From NCBI GenBank assembly GCA_024275315.1, contig JAJRZK010000029.1:54516-118515 (forward strand): a stretch of DNA of 64,000 nucleotides, written 5' to 3'. Made by a program: the position numbers and the translations under genes. This document shows positions 1 to 9,793 of this stretch, piece by piece (the stretch's first letter is position 1; each line of letters opens with the position of its first letter). Source of the stretch: Nitrospirota bacterium. Lineage in GTDB: Bacteria; Nitrospinota_A; UBA7883. The notes below the pieces were generated by a model. The model saw only the letters and a program-made list of their open reading frames with translations, searched no databases and was not told the origin of the DNA.

Positions 1-274
1 CACCCCGGCGAAAAACGTCCGCGTAATCCTGGCCGAAAGCGAAAAACGCGCATTTGCCATAGTCCCGGATGACCAGCTTTCACCGGCCATAGGAAAAAAG
101 GGGATCAACATCCGGCTCGCCACAAAGCTGACCGGGTGGGAACTCGACGTAATGAGCCAGCATGAGTACGAACAGAGCAGGCTAAACCGCGAACCGGATA
201 AGAACCAAAGCCAAAAGCGGAACGAAGAGCAAAACGGCGAAATCGAAACTCCTCCGGGAGATGGGGCGGCTTAA
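1..274 (+). CDS. nusA: Transcription termination/antitermination protein NusA, C-terminal part (5' end outside window)
   Basis: Frame starting at base 2 reads TPAKNVRVILAESEKRAFAIVPDDQLSPAIGKKGINIRLATKLTGWELDVMS..., a KH-domain NusA C-terminus; TAA at 272-274; followed by infB. Confidence 0.9.
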   Translation, partial: TPAKNVRVILAESEKRAFAIVPDDQLSPAIGKKGINIRLATKLTGWELDVMSQHEYEQSRLNREPDKNQSQKRNEEQNGEIETPPGDGAA

Positions 275-339
275 TACGGGAACCGTTCAAATTATAGGCC
301 CGGTTTGATTGTCCGGCCAGATAAGCCTGTTTTCGGCCA

Positions 340-386
340 CATGTTAAACATGGCAACACGTTAAACGTGGCAACACGTTAAACGTG
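340..386. repeat. Three tandem 17-bp units, each with a 13-bp palindrome (CATGTTAAACATG, CACGTTAAACGTG, CACGTTAAACGTG)
   Basis: Read directly: palindromes at 340-352, 357-369 and 374-386 in the nusA-infB intergenic region. Confidence 0.9.
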
Positions 387-477
387 CTTGATTAGTATTC
401 TCACAATGGTATGATTACCAATTAGCCACTTGCAACAACGTGATGGCTGGATTGGTTTTTTTTGTGAGGAGATCTTT

Positions 478-3030
478 TTGTCCGGAGTACGAGTATATGA
501 ATTAGCGAGGGAGCTTGGTGTCGCCAACAAGATACTGCTCGACCTTTTGAACGGTATGGGCTACCCGGTGAAGAGCCACTCCAGTTCCATCGACATGCAT
601 CTTGGAGACAGGTTGCGGCGCCAGGTGAAAAAGATGGGGCTGGAAACCAAGAGCAAGAAAAAGCCCGCCAAGGCTTCCGCAAAGAAAACCGCGGCCGCAA
701 CCACGACCCAAAAGGCCAAAACCGCTCCTGCAAAACCCGTTGCGGCAAAGAAGAAAACCCAACCGGCGAAGACAGCCCCTGAACCCGAGAAAAAGCCGGT
801 CGCCAAAAAGGCCACATCGACCAAAGGGAAAGGGGTGAAAAAGGATGTCTCGCCAGTTGCAAAAGCAAAGCGAGTCGCCACTCCGCCCAAAACCGCAGAA
901 GCTACCCGGCCAATTGCGTCCAAGCCGAAAATCAGTGACGCGGAGCCAAAACGCGCTCCATCAAAGCCCCAACCCAGGCAAAAGGAGCAAAAGCCCTCCA
1001 CCGGACCCGGCAAAACCACACCGCCCATCAGCAAAAAACCGCTACGTGAAATAAGGGCGACCCCTCCCGCCCCACCAGCGAGGAGGACAGCGCAACAGGC
1101 CAAGGAGGCCAGGGAAAAACGCAAGAGAGAAGAGGCCGAAAGACGTGTAGCAGAGGCGAAAAAACGTGAAGAAGCCGCCATAGCTCGTGCGCAGAGGGAA
1201 AAACAGCGCAAGATTGAAGCGGAAGAGCGGGAGTTGCAACGCCTGATAGATGAAGAAGAACGCGCCAAACAAGAAGCTGAAGCCAGAAGGATCGTTATTG
1301 ACGAGGCGACAACGGTAAAAGAGTTCGCCGACAAGCTCCGGGTGGGTGTAAACGAGATAATAACCAAGCTGATCACCAAGGGGATCATGGCCACCCTGAA
1401 CCAGACCATAGACGCGGATGTGGCCAGGGAGCTTGCTCTTGAAATGGGTTACGAGATCAAGACCAGGGAAGAAAATGAACTCGAAGAAGAGATAGCCGAA
1501 GACGAAGACGAAGAATCACTTGTAACGAGGCCTCCTGTCGTGACGATAATGGGCCATGTGGATCACGGGAAAACCTCCCTTCTTGACACCATCCGCAAGA
1601 CCAGGGTCACAGAGGAGGAAGCCGGCGGCATTACGCAGAGAATCGGCGCCTATGCCGTAAAGCTGGACAAGGGCACGGTAGTGTTCATAGACACACCCGG
1701 CCACGAGGCGTTCACCGCGATGCGGTCGCGAGGCGCTTCGGTTACGGACATAGTCGTGCTGGTAGTGGCCGCGGATGACGGCGTTATGCCCCAGACACTA
1801 GAAGCGATCCATCACGCGTCCGCCGCACAGGTGCCTGTGCTGGTGGCGATAAACAAAATAGACAAGCCCGGAGCGAATCCGGACAAAATCAAACAAGAGA
1901 TGGCGACCCACAACCTTGTCCCGGAGGAATGGGGCGGCACGACAATTTTTTGTGAAGTGTCGGCGAAGGAAAATATTGGCATAGACGCTTTGCTTGAAAT
2001 GATTCTTCTCCAGTCCGAAATTCTGGAGCTTAAAGCCAACCCCAAACGAATGGCCTACGGGACAGTTATTGAATCCAAGCTTGACAAGGGGCGTGGTCCG
2101 GTGGCCACCGTCCTTGTGCAGAAAGGCACATTGAAGATTGGCGACTCGTTTGTAAGCGGCATGCATTACGGCAAAGTGCGAGCCATTATAGACGACAGGG
2201 GCAAGCGTATTAAAAACGCGGGGCCGTCCATGCCGGCGGAGATACTCGGGTTTTCCGGGGTTCCAACGGCGGGCGAGAGCTTCATGGTAGTGGAAAGCGA
2301 GCGTAAGGCGCATCAGATAGCCATCAAACGGGAAGAGTCGATGCGCCTTGAAGGGTTAACCGCGAAGGGCCACGTGAAGCTGGAAAACCTGCACGCCCAG
2401 ATCACCAAAGGAGAGGTTACAGACCTTAACATAATCATAAAAGCGGATGTGCAGGGCTCCATCGAAGCCGTGCGCAAGGCTTTCGACGATATCAAGGTCG
2501 AAAGCGTCCGGGTCAACGTCCTCCATGGCGCGGTGGGTGGGATCACCGAAACAGACATCGGCCTGGCGGCCGCGTCAAACGCGATCGTTATCGGCTTTAA
2601 CGTGCGCCCCACTGAAAAGGCGAATAAACTGGCCGAGGACGAGGAAGTGGACGTCCGGCTTTACAGCGTGATATACAACGCGATAGACGACATCAAGCTG
2701 GCCCTGGAAGGGATGCTGGAGCCTGTGTATAAGGAAATGATCACAGGCCGGGCGGAGGTTCGCCAGACGTTCAACATATCAAAAGTCGGCGCCATCGCAG
2801 GAAGCCACGTCCTGTCCGGCAAGATCACGCGGAACAGCGACGCCAGGCTTATCCGCGATAACGTGGTCGTGCACACAGGCAAGATTTCCTCTCTCAAACG
2901 TTTCAAGGGGGATGTCAAGGAAGTGACCTCCGGATATGACTGCGGCATCGGTCTTGAGAAGTACAACGATGTGAAGCCAAACGACATAGTGGAGTCTTTC
3001 GTGATGGAGGAAATAGTCCGTTCGAGCTGA
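478..3030 (+). CDS. infB: Translation initiation factor IF-2
   Basis: IF2N ([21 protein letters not shown]), long K/A/P-rich linker, G domain [29 protein letters not shown]; likely TTG start at 478 after gaggag. Confidence 0.97.
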   Translation: MSGVRVYELARELGVANKILLDLLNGMGYPVKSHSSSIDMHLGDRLRRQVKKMGLETKSKKKPAKASAKKTAAATTTQKAKTAPAKPVAAKKKTQPAKTAPEPEKKPVAKKATSTKGKGVKKDVSPVAKAKRVATPPKTAEATRPIASKPKISDAEPKRAPSKPQPRQKEQKPSTGPGKTTPPISKKPLREIRATPPAPPARRTAQQAKEAREKRKREEAERRVAEAKKREEAAIARAQREKQRKIEAEERELQRLIDEEERAKQEAEARRIVIDEATTVKEFADKLRVGVNEIITKLITKGIMATLNQTIDADVARELALEMGYEIKTREENELEEEIAEDEDEESLVTRPPVVTIMGHVDHGKTSLLDTIRKTRVTEEEAGGITQRIGAYAVKLDKGTVVFIDTPGHEAFTAMRSRGASVTDIVVLVVAADDGVMPQTLEAIHHASAAQVPVLVAINKIDKPGANPDKIKQEMATHNLVPEEWGGTTIFCEVSAKENIGIDALLEMILLQSEILELKANPKRMAYGTVIESKLDKGRGPVATVLVQKGTLKIGDSFVSGMHYGKVRAIIDDRGKRIKNAGPSMPAEILGFSGVPTAGESFMVVESERKAHQIAIKREESMRLEGLTAKGHVKLENLHAQITKGEVTDLNIIIKADVQGSIEAVRKAFDDIKVESVRVNVLHGAVGGITETDIGLAAASNAIVIGFNVRPTEKANKLAEDEEVDVRLYSVIYNAIDDIKLALEGMLEPVYKEMITGRAEVRQTFNISKVGAIAGSHVLSGKITRNSDARLIRDNVVVHTGKISSLKRFKGDVKEVTSGYDCGIGLEKYNDVKPNDIVESFVMEEIVRSS

Positions 3031-3107
3031 CTGTCCACGGCTCTTTCCGCTATGCATGGAAATGATGTTTTTCGCCCGCGCCACCATGACAACCCGCCAG
3101 CGAAACG

Positions 3108-3998
3108 GTGAAAACGCATACCATGGGCCATGAGGTGAAATCCAGGCTTGTGGAATACCGCCATAAAAATTTTCGTTTCAGGTTCAACAGAACCCTGGTC
3201 ATGGGAATTCTCAACGTCACCACCGACTCTTTTTCCGACGGCGGAAAATATCTGGACATCGATAAATCCGCAAACCGCGTTGATGAGATGATAAGACAAG
3301 GAGCGGACATAATAGATGTCGGAGGTGAATCCAGCAGGCCCGGGGCGAAGCCCGTGAGCGCCGACGAGGAGGCTGGAAGGGTGATCCCCGTGATCAGGAT
3401 GATAGCGAAACGACATCCAGGCGCCCCTGTTTCTATAGACACGTACAAACCCGAAGTGGCAGAAGAGGCGCTTTTAGCCGGGGCGGTCATGATAAACGAC
3501 ATTTCCGGATTACGTGATCCGGCCATGGTAAAGCTGGCCGCAAAAAGCCGGGCTCCTGTTGTGGTGATGCACATGAAAGGAACCCCCGGCACGATGCAAA
3601 AAAATCCCATGTACAAAGACGTGGTCAAGGAGATTACGGGATTTTTCAAGGAGCGGTTGAAAACTCTTTCTTCGAATGGAATAAGAAAAATCATCCTGGA
3701 TCCCGGGATAGGTTTCGGAAAAACAGGAAACCACAACCTTGCCATACTGCATAATCTGGATAAAATGACAGCGCTGGGTTACCCTGTGCTGGTCGGGTTG
3801 TCACGTAAATCATTTATAGGCTCCGCTCTTAGCAGGGGAGTCGATGACAGGGAGATAGGCACACTTGCGGCGAATGTCATGGCGGTGTCCAAGGGAGCTA
3901 GCGTTATCCGGGTTCATGATGTCGCCATGAATCTCCAGGCGGCGAGAATGGCGGATTGTATCCGTAAAGGCTCCATGCGATCCTGCGGGCGCCGTTGA
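3108..3998 (+). CDS. folP: Dihydropteroate synthase
   Basis: VMGILNVTTDSFSDGGKY, DIIDVGGESSRPGA, ILDPGIGFGKT, VGLSRKSFIG motifs. Confidence 0.95.
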   Translation: MKTHTMGHEVKSRLVEYRHKNFRFRFNRTLVMGILNVTTDSFSDGGKYLDIDKSANRVDEMIRQGADIIDVGGESSRPGAKPVSADEEAGRVIPVIRMIAKRHPGAPVSIDTYKPEVAEEALLAGAVMINDISGLRDPAMVKLAAKSRAPVVVMHMKGTPGTMQKNPMYKDVVKEITGFFKERLKTLSSNGIRKIILDPGIGFGKTGNHNLAILHNLDKMTALGYPVLVGLSRKSFIGSALSRGVDDREIGTLAANVMAVSKGASVIRVHDVAMNLQAARMADCIRKGSMRSCGRR

Positions 3999-4062
3999 TG
4001 TCAAGTGAAGGAGGCAGGCCCCTGCGGCATAATTTTTTAAACCATAAAACGAAGAGAGTAGT

Positions 4063-4983
4063 ATGAAACTTACAACCACCGTGATAGGCAGCTATCCGTA
4101 CGCCCGGTTAGCCCCAGCCGATGCGATCAAACGAGCGGTGACGGACCAGGTGGAGGCGGGAATAGACGTAATCTCCGATGGCCAGGTACGCGCGGACATG
4201 GTCGCCCTGTTCGTAAAAGGCATTCCCGGATTCGATTTGCAGGGCAGAAAATATAACGTTGTCTCAAAGATCACCCCTCCCGCGGCGCCTATATCCCTGG
4301 ACGACCTGCTGGAAGCCAAAAAAAGCGTCACCGGACAGGCCAAGCTCAAGGGGATCATTACAGGCCCCACGACCATAGCCAACTGCTCCATTATCCAGGG
4401 AAGCTGCCCCTACCATCCCCATCAAATGCCGGAAGGGTCCCGGTCGATGGTTGTGGACGAGAACCTTGTAATGGATATCGCCCGCGCGTTGGCGGAAGAA
4501 GCGCGGTTTCTTTCCAACGAGGGATTCGACATTATCCAGATCGATGAGCCCTTTTTTTCCATGCCTGACGTGGATGTGGATTTGGGCAACAGGGCGCTGA
4601 AAATCATATCGGCCAATATCGGCTTTTCCGCTCTTCACGTTTGCGGCGACATCACCGGGGTTATGGACAAGCTGATGGACGCGCCGGTGGACATGGTAGC
4701 GGTAGAAGGTGGGCACGCCGCCAGCGTCGACTGGCTTACAAAGGAGAAGGTGGACGCCAAGGGCAAGAAAATATGCTGGGGAGCCGTGACGGTCAACACC
4801 AACAACGTGGAGCAGATCGACGAAATCAAAGCCCGTATCCAGGTCGGCGTGGACAAGGTGGGAGCCGAGAACCTGTGGGTCTCCCCCGATTGCGGCATGC
4901 GGGTCCGAAAACCAGACGCGGCCAAGCTTAAGTTGCAAAGAATGGCCGCCGCCGCCAGGGCTGTGGCGAAATCGTGCGGCTGA
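4063..4983 (+). CDS. Core-type (MetE C-terminal domain only) cobalamin-independent methionine synthase-like protein
   Basis: 306 aa TIM-barrel UROD/MetE-like: TTVIGSYPYAR, ITGPTTIANCS, IIQIDEPFFS, LHVCGD, WVSPDCGMRVRK; no N-terminal MetE domain. Confidence 0.8.
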   Translation: MKLTTTVIGSYPYARLAPADAIKRAVTDQVEAGIDVISDGQVRADMVALFVKGIPGFDLQGRKYNVVSKITPPAAPISLDDLLEAKKSVTGQAKLKGIITGPTTIANCSIIQGSCPYHPHQMPEGSRSMVVDENLVMDIARALAEEARFLSNEGFDIIQIDEPFFSMPDVDVDLGNRALKIISANIGFSALHVCGDITGVMDKLMDAPVDMVAVEGGHAASVDWLTKEKVDAKGKKICWGAVTVNTNNVEQIDEIKARIQVGVDKVGAENLWVSPDCGMRVRKPDAAKLKLQRMAAAARAVAKSCG

Positions 4984-4986
4984 GGC

Positions 4987-5547
4987 CTATTGCCGTCGCG
5001 CCCTAAGGTTCAGCATCAGCGCATCGGCCTGGGCGTGCACCTGGGTTGCGTTTTGTCTTATCTCCTCGCTGAACTCCTCGTCCGCCGCGATATATTTCAT
5101 GAGATACAAAGTTCTCGCCATTTCAGAGCCCACGATTAACGCTTTGACATCCGCAGACAGGGTGTCAGGCTTCCGCTCGGCCAGCTTCAACTCACGGCTC
5201 TGCAACGCCACGCCAAGGATGCTCACCTTTTCATCCAGCGACCTTATTGTTACGTTATAACTTTTTTCAACGTTCTCCAGGCGATCGTCCAGTTTTGCGT
5301 ACATTATGGATATGAAGCCGAGAGCCATAAGACCGATAATCATGGATAAAAGTGAAAACACCCTGGATAAATTAAAATCCTCGGGATTGTCCCCCATCCG
5401 CGCCTCCGCGGGCTCCAGGGTTATTGACACGTTTTCAACCGGCGCGGTGTTGTCTTCGCTGGTTTGGGTTTGATCGGTTTTTTCTGACGCTACGTCGTTT
5501 TCAACAGGCGTCGCGTTGTCATCGGTATTTTCGGTTTGATCAGACAT
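4987..5547 (-). CDS. Hypothetical single-pass membrane protein with repetitive acidic N-terminus and coiled-coil region
   Basis: ORF 4987..5559; MSDQTENTDDNATPVEND... then TM FSLLSMIIGLMALGFISIMY. Confidence 0.6.
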   Translation of the reverse strand: MSDQTENTDDNATPVENDVASEKTDQTQTSEDNTAPVENVSITLEPAEARMGDNPEDFNLSRVFSLLSMIIGLMALGFISIMYAKLDDRLENVEKSYNVTIRSLDEKVSILGVALQSRELKLAERKPDTLSADVKALIVGSEMARTLYLMKYIAADEEFSEEIRQNATQVHAQADALMLNLRARRQ

Positions 5548-5734
5548 CATCCACCCCACCTAGAATGTTCTGTGTTAATAATCTCCACCACTCGCACGCA
5601 AGAACGATACTATTTCCCGATATATTAATATGACATTTCACGCCATACAAGGGTAACATTTGAATGGGCCACAATAATATGTCGCAAGGCAGGCCCGCAA
5701 TTGACCACTATGGACATAAACGGAAAAGATTCGC

Positions 5735-5881
5735 ATGAAAAACGGGATTGATAACAACAGCCTTTTGGAACAGGCGATGGCCGAGGCAATGCGCTCATCG
5801 GGACCATCGCCAAGTTCCGCCACGAGCCACACCAGCGGTGGCATATGGACGGCCCCACCTTATGACAGGCGATCAGGGTAG
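5735..5881 (+). CDS. Possible 48-aa small protein upstream of the SGNH genes
   Basis: ATG..TAG frame: MKNGIDNNSLLEQAMAEAMRSSGPSPSSATSHTSGGIWTAPPYDRRSG; below the ORF-track cutoff. Confidence 0.3.
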   Translation: MKNGIDNNSLLEQAMAEAMRSSGPSPSSATSHTSGGIWTAPPYDRRSG

Positions 5882-5885
5882 CGTC

Positions 5886-7121
5886 ATGACCGGCGACAAC
5901 AGAACGCCCGGGGCCAATATGGCCATCGATTTCGGATTGACCTTCCTGGCTTGCGTTTTCGCGCTGGAGGTTTTTTTAAGGCTTATCTTCTGGAGCGACA
6001 GCTTCATGGGCATGACGCTGGTACCCTACCCTGTCATAACCGACGCTAACAAGGACTCGCTGTCCAGGCTCGCCGATGACAAGACAGCATACCTGAAGTT
6101 CGATCCGGAGCTCGGATGGAAAATAAAAACAAACGGCGACCACAACAACGGATTCTACAAATCCAACAGTTTCGGTTTCCGTTCGAGCAAGGAGTATTCC
6201 CCGTCGCCGGCAAAGGAAATATTGCGCATAATCACGTATGGAGATTCATTCACCCACTGTGACGACGTGAATAACGGTTCGACCTGGCAAAACTACATGG
6301 AGCTGAAAGGGAAAAATATCGAGGTTCTTAATTTCGGGGTCATGGGCTATGGCACGGATCAGGCGCTGATTCATTTTCGCAACACAGCCGCCAGGTGGAA
6401 ACCTGCGGTGGCGATTATGGGGTTTATGGTTGATAACATCGTAAGAAACATAAACAGGTTCCCGCCGTTCCGCGCTCCGGATAACCTGCCACTGGGTAAG
6501 CCAAGGTTCAACTTGAAAAACAACAAGCTGGAACTGGCGCAGGCTCCATCATTGAAACCGTCGGATTATATCGAAAAACCCGGTGGGGAGCTTTTAACAA
6601 TACTTTCGAAAAATGATGATGTATTCGACCGTTCCCTCTATGAACAAAGCGCGTTTGGATATCTTTACACCACCAGGCTGGTTAAAACACTTCTGCGACG
6701 ATACGAAGCGAAGAAACGCAAAGCGCCAAATTGGGTTTCGTTTTACAAAAACGAGGAATATGTCGAGTTGTCATACAGGCTACTGGCGCAGTTCAGCGAA
6801 GAGGCCGCGCAATTGGGAGCAAAACCGATCGTGGTAATATTTCCGGATTATTTCGCTCTCAAGGATTATAGAAGGAACAAGAAAAAGGTATGGGCTCCGA
6901 TAACCGCAAAACTTGAAAAAGGTGGCGTGGGATATGTTGATCTTACCGAAGCCCTCTCAGACTACCTGGACAAGGGGTTGAGCATGGAATCACATTTCCT
7001 GCCCCATTACGATCCGGAGCTAAATTCCGTCGTAGCCGACAATCTTTTGGCTGCGCTCGGCTCTTTTGGATTTTACACAAACGCGGGAGACAGCCGGGGG
7101 ACCAACCCGGATGATTACTAA
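5886..7121 (+). CDS. SGNH/GDSL-type hydrolase-like protein, N-terminal TM
   Basis: YGDSFTHCDDVNNGSTWQNYM and NFGVMGYGTDQALI blocks; start chosen inside ORF 5748..7121. Confidence 0.65.
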   Translation: MTGDNRTPGANMAIDFGLTFLACVFALEVFLRLIFWSDSFMGMTLVPYPVITDANKDSLSRLADDKTAYLKFDPELGWKIKTNGDHNNGFYKSNSFGFRSSKEYSPSPAKEILRIITYGDSFTHCDDVNNGSTWQNYMELKGKNIEVLNFGVMGYGTDQALIHFRNTAARWKPAVAIMGFMVDNIVRNINRFPPFRAPDNLPLGKPRFNLKNNKLELAQAPSLKPSDYIEKPGGELLTILSKNDDVFDRSLYEQSAFGYLYTTRLVKTLLRRYEAKKRKAPNWVSFYKNEEYVELSYRLLAQFSEEAAQLGAKPIVVIFPDYFALKDYRRNKKKVWAPITAKLEKGGVGYVDLTEALSDYLDKGLSMESHFLPHYDPELNSVVADNLLAALGSFGFYTNAGDSRGTNPDDY

Positions 7122-7124
7122 CGG

Positions 7125-8300
7125 GTGCGTAGCGATAAAATCAAGACAATAGGCGCTGGCCGGAGGATCGTTTTCGCCATTGCCATTTTTCTTTGCCTGG
7201 CCGCGTTCGCGGAGATAGCATCATTCGGATTTTTCATATGTTACGGCAAGGCGAGGCTGAAATATCATCTGAAGGTTGACGAGAAAAAATTTGTAAAATA
7301 TGTCCTGGAAAAACCGAAGGACCAGCTCCCCGCCATAAACCACGATCCTGTGCTGGGATGGGACGAGCCTCCGGCGAAAACAGGCGCCATGCGCCCTTTT
7401 GATGTCGCCAGCAGAAAGACGCCGTACCCGTCCAAATCGATCCGGATCTCAACCTATGGCGACTCTTTCACATATTGCCAGGATGTAAAGGACAACGAAA
7501 CATGGCAATATTACCTGTCCGAACTGACAGACACCATGGTTGTAAACTACGGAGCGCGGGGGTATGGCCCGGACCAGGCGGCGCTGAAGATCGAGAAAAA
7601 CATCTCATCAGGACGTTTGACACAGATCGTGATCCTGGGGATATTAAGCGAGAACATCGCCCGTGTGGTTAATGTAAACCCGAAATTTTACTGGGCGGAT
7701 GGAGACGTGAACACCTTTAAACCGGTGTTGGTCGGGCGTGGGGACGAATACGAATGGAAAACTAAATATCTGAAAAACCTTGAAACCAGGAGCGGCCGGC
7801 TGGCGGCTATTGAGGCGGTAAGAAAATATGATTTCTGGTATACGTACAATAAGAATCGTCCTACAGTGTCGTTTCCATATTCGATGAGCGCTATCGGGGT
7901 GGCGAACTATCTTTTGTTTCACTCCATCCGATGGTCAGACCTGTGGGGCCAGCCAAGAGCTTCGAAGACTGTCGAAAAAGTGATAGATTATTTTCATTCA
8001 ATGGCGAAAAACAACGGATTTTACCCGATAGTGCTTTTCATACCGGAAATAATCGACCTGAAACTTTATATGTCCGGGGAAAAATCATCCTACGAAAAGT
8101 TTGTAACAGGGCTTGAAAATTCATATGACACATCGGAGCTGATGGTCATAGATATCTTCGATGAAACTTTCGACCCGGCCCGGTTCAACATTTCCCCGTA
8201 CGCAGGGCACGCATCCGCGTATGGGAACAAAGTTATAGCCCAATCGATATACCGCCACCTGCAAGACCTGGCTCAACAGCATGAGGATCTGCTCCGGTGA
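7125..8300 (+). CDS. SGNH/GDSL-type hydrolase-like protein, paralogue of the upstream gene
   Basis: YGDSFTYCQDVKDNETWQYYL and NYGARGYGPDQAAL; GTG start; N-terminal TM. Confidence 0.65.
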   Translation: MRSDKIKTIGAGRRIVFAIAIFLCLAAFAEIASFGFFICYGKARLKYHLKVDEKKFVKYVLEKPKDQLPAINHDPVLGWDEPPAKTGAMRPFDVASRKTPYPSKSIRISTYGDSFTYCQDVKDNETWQYYLSELTDTMVVNYGARGYGPDQAALKIEKNISSGRLTQIVILGILSENIARVVNVNPKFYWADGDVNTFKPVLVGRGDEYEWKTKYLKNLETRSGRLAAIEAVRKYDFWYTYNKNRPTVSFPYSMSAIGVANYLLFHSIRWSDLWGQPRASKTVEKVIDYFHSMAKNNGFYPIVLFIPEIIDLKLYMSGEKSSYEKFVTGLENSYDTSELMVIDIFDETFDPARFNISPYAGHASAYGNKVIAQSIYRHLQDLAQQHEDLLR

Positions 8301-9793
8301 AAAATCGCCCCGCGGGAAACGCCGTGATATTGTTGACGCTTGTGGCGTTTCATATGGTCGTGTCCGGTGTCATGTCGCTAATCGCCAGGTCAGACTATTT
8401 CGCAAGCTATCACAACGGGCGGGGCTTGTGGAGTTTCGGGATGGACTCGTTCCAGTACCATCTCAACGCCGAGGAAATCGTCGAGTTTATCCAGGCGGGA
8501 CAATACCACAGGTGGCTGACCTTGAGCGAGCCTGCGCATGTAAAGCTCATATCCCTCACATACTCGATATTTTCTCCGGACCACTATTCGTTCGAGCCGG
8601 TGAACGCGTTGGCCTGGGCCATGACGATGGCGCTGGTCTACCACACGGCCCGGCAGGTTTGCCCCGGCCACGAGCGTGTCCCCGTTCTGGCCGGGGCTGT
8701 ATACGGGTTCTGGCCTTCGAACCTGCTTTTATCCACACAGTTGCTGAAAGATCCTTTCTACAATCTCGGCGTGATATTGGTGTTCGCCGGATGGACCAGG
8801 CTGCTTTGCGGGAAACGGGGGATTTTGCATATACTGGCGCCGGTGGCCGGGATCGCGATAGCCTCTGGCATACGCGGCGGCGCATGGCCGCTGTTGGGGC
8901 TGGTAAGCGCAATTGCTCTTGTCCTGCTTGTTATCCGCTGTAAAACCGCCCGTACAACGGCGATGTGGATAATACTACTTGCGCCACTTGTTCCGGCGGT
9001 TACTCTTGTCGGCGGCGCTTTTGCAAACAAAACTGCAAAGGCCAACGCCACCTCAAAAGGTTTTGACGACAAAATATCAGAAGCCAAACGAAGGATTTAC
9101 GAAATAGAGGGCGTCAAACAGACACCGCAACTCGATAAACAGATGGACGATTGGCTCGCCAACGCCCCGTGGGGCGATTTTAACGACCGCAGGGACGTGC
9201 TCGTCAGGCTGGCCGAAACCCACGGCGGCAGGCTCGGGCGATTTATTGACAGATTCAACACAAAATGGAAATATTCAAACTGGATTCCGGACCTTCTCGA
9301 ACGCCGGGCTTTCGAGGCGAACAAATACCGGGACAGCTTCTTAACATATTATATCAGCCCGGACTCCAACACCCTGGACAAGGATATATTGTTCAGGAGC
9401 GTCGCCGACATTATCCTTTATCTGCCCAGGGCTTTGCAGATAGGGTTTTTCGCTCCGTTCCCCGACCGGTGGTTTGGCGAAGGATCCCGGGGCAGCGGCG
9501 CCATACGCAAAATAGCGGGGGTGGAGATGGTCTTGTTGTATTTACTGTGGATCGGTTTCGCGATTTTCATCCTCCGCTCCACAGTCACGTATAATGTTAA
9601 AATTTGGATGATAGCTTTTCTGGTCATTCTCACGGCTCCCATAGGGCTTTTTATTCCAAACCTTGGCGCCTTGTACAGGATGCGGTTCGTTTACATGGCG
9701 CCCGTCCTGATAGGCGGTGTGGAGGGGTGGCGGCTGATATTGGCCATGATGAAGAAAACACCGTTAAACAATACTTTTGACAACCAGGGTTAG
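8297..9793 (+). CDS. Polytopic membrane protein, glycan-locus type
   Basis: 498 aa, many hydrophobic segments, overlaps upstream stop; GT39/PMT-like look only. Confidence 0.5.
   Translation: MKNRPAGNAVILLTLVAFHMVVSGVMSLIARSDYFASYHNGRGLWSFGMDSFQYHLNAEEIVEFIQAGQYHRWLTLSEPAHVKLISLTYSIFSPDHYSFEPVNALAWAMTMALVYHTARQVCPGHERVPVLAGAVYGFWPSNLLLSTQLLKDPFYNLGVILVFAGWTRLLCGKRGILHILAPVAGIAIASGIRGGAWPLLGLVSAIALVLLVIRCKTARTTAMWIILLAPLVPAVTLVGGAFANKTAKANATSKGFDDKISEAKRRIYEIEGVKQTPQLDKQMDDWLANAPWGDFNDRRDVLVRLAETHGGRLGRFIDRFNTKWKYSNWIPDLLERRAFEANKYRDSFLTYYISPDSNTLDKDILFRSVADIILYLPRALQIGFFAPFPDRWFGEGSRGSGAIRKIAGVEMVLLYLLWIGFAIFILRSTVTYNVKIWMIAFLVILTAPIGLFIPNLGALYRMRFVYMAPVLIGGVEGWRLILAMMKKTPLNNTFDNQG

Noticed and set aside
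340-386. CRISPR array
   Set aside because: 17-bp period with only 4-bp gaps and internally palindromic units; no spacers and no cas genes.
561-1409. 282-aa minus-strand ORF opposite infB
   Set aside because: Antisense to the low-complexity IF-2 linker; composition follows the complement of K/A/P-rich codons and matches no family I recognise.
5748-5885. N-terminal extension of the first SGNH ORF
   Set aside because: Extension overlaps a more plausible short ORF and lacks family features; start placed at 5886.
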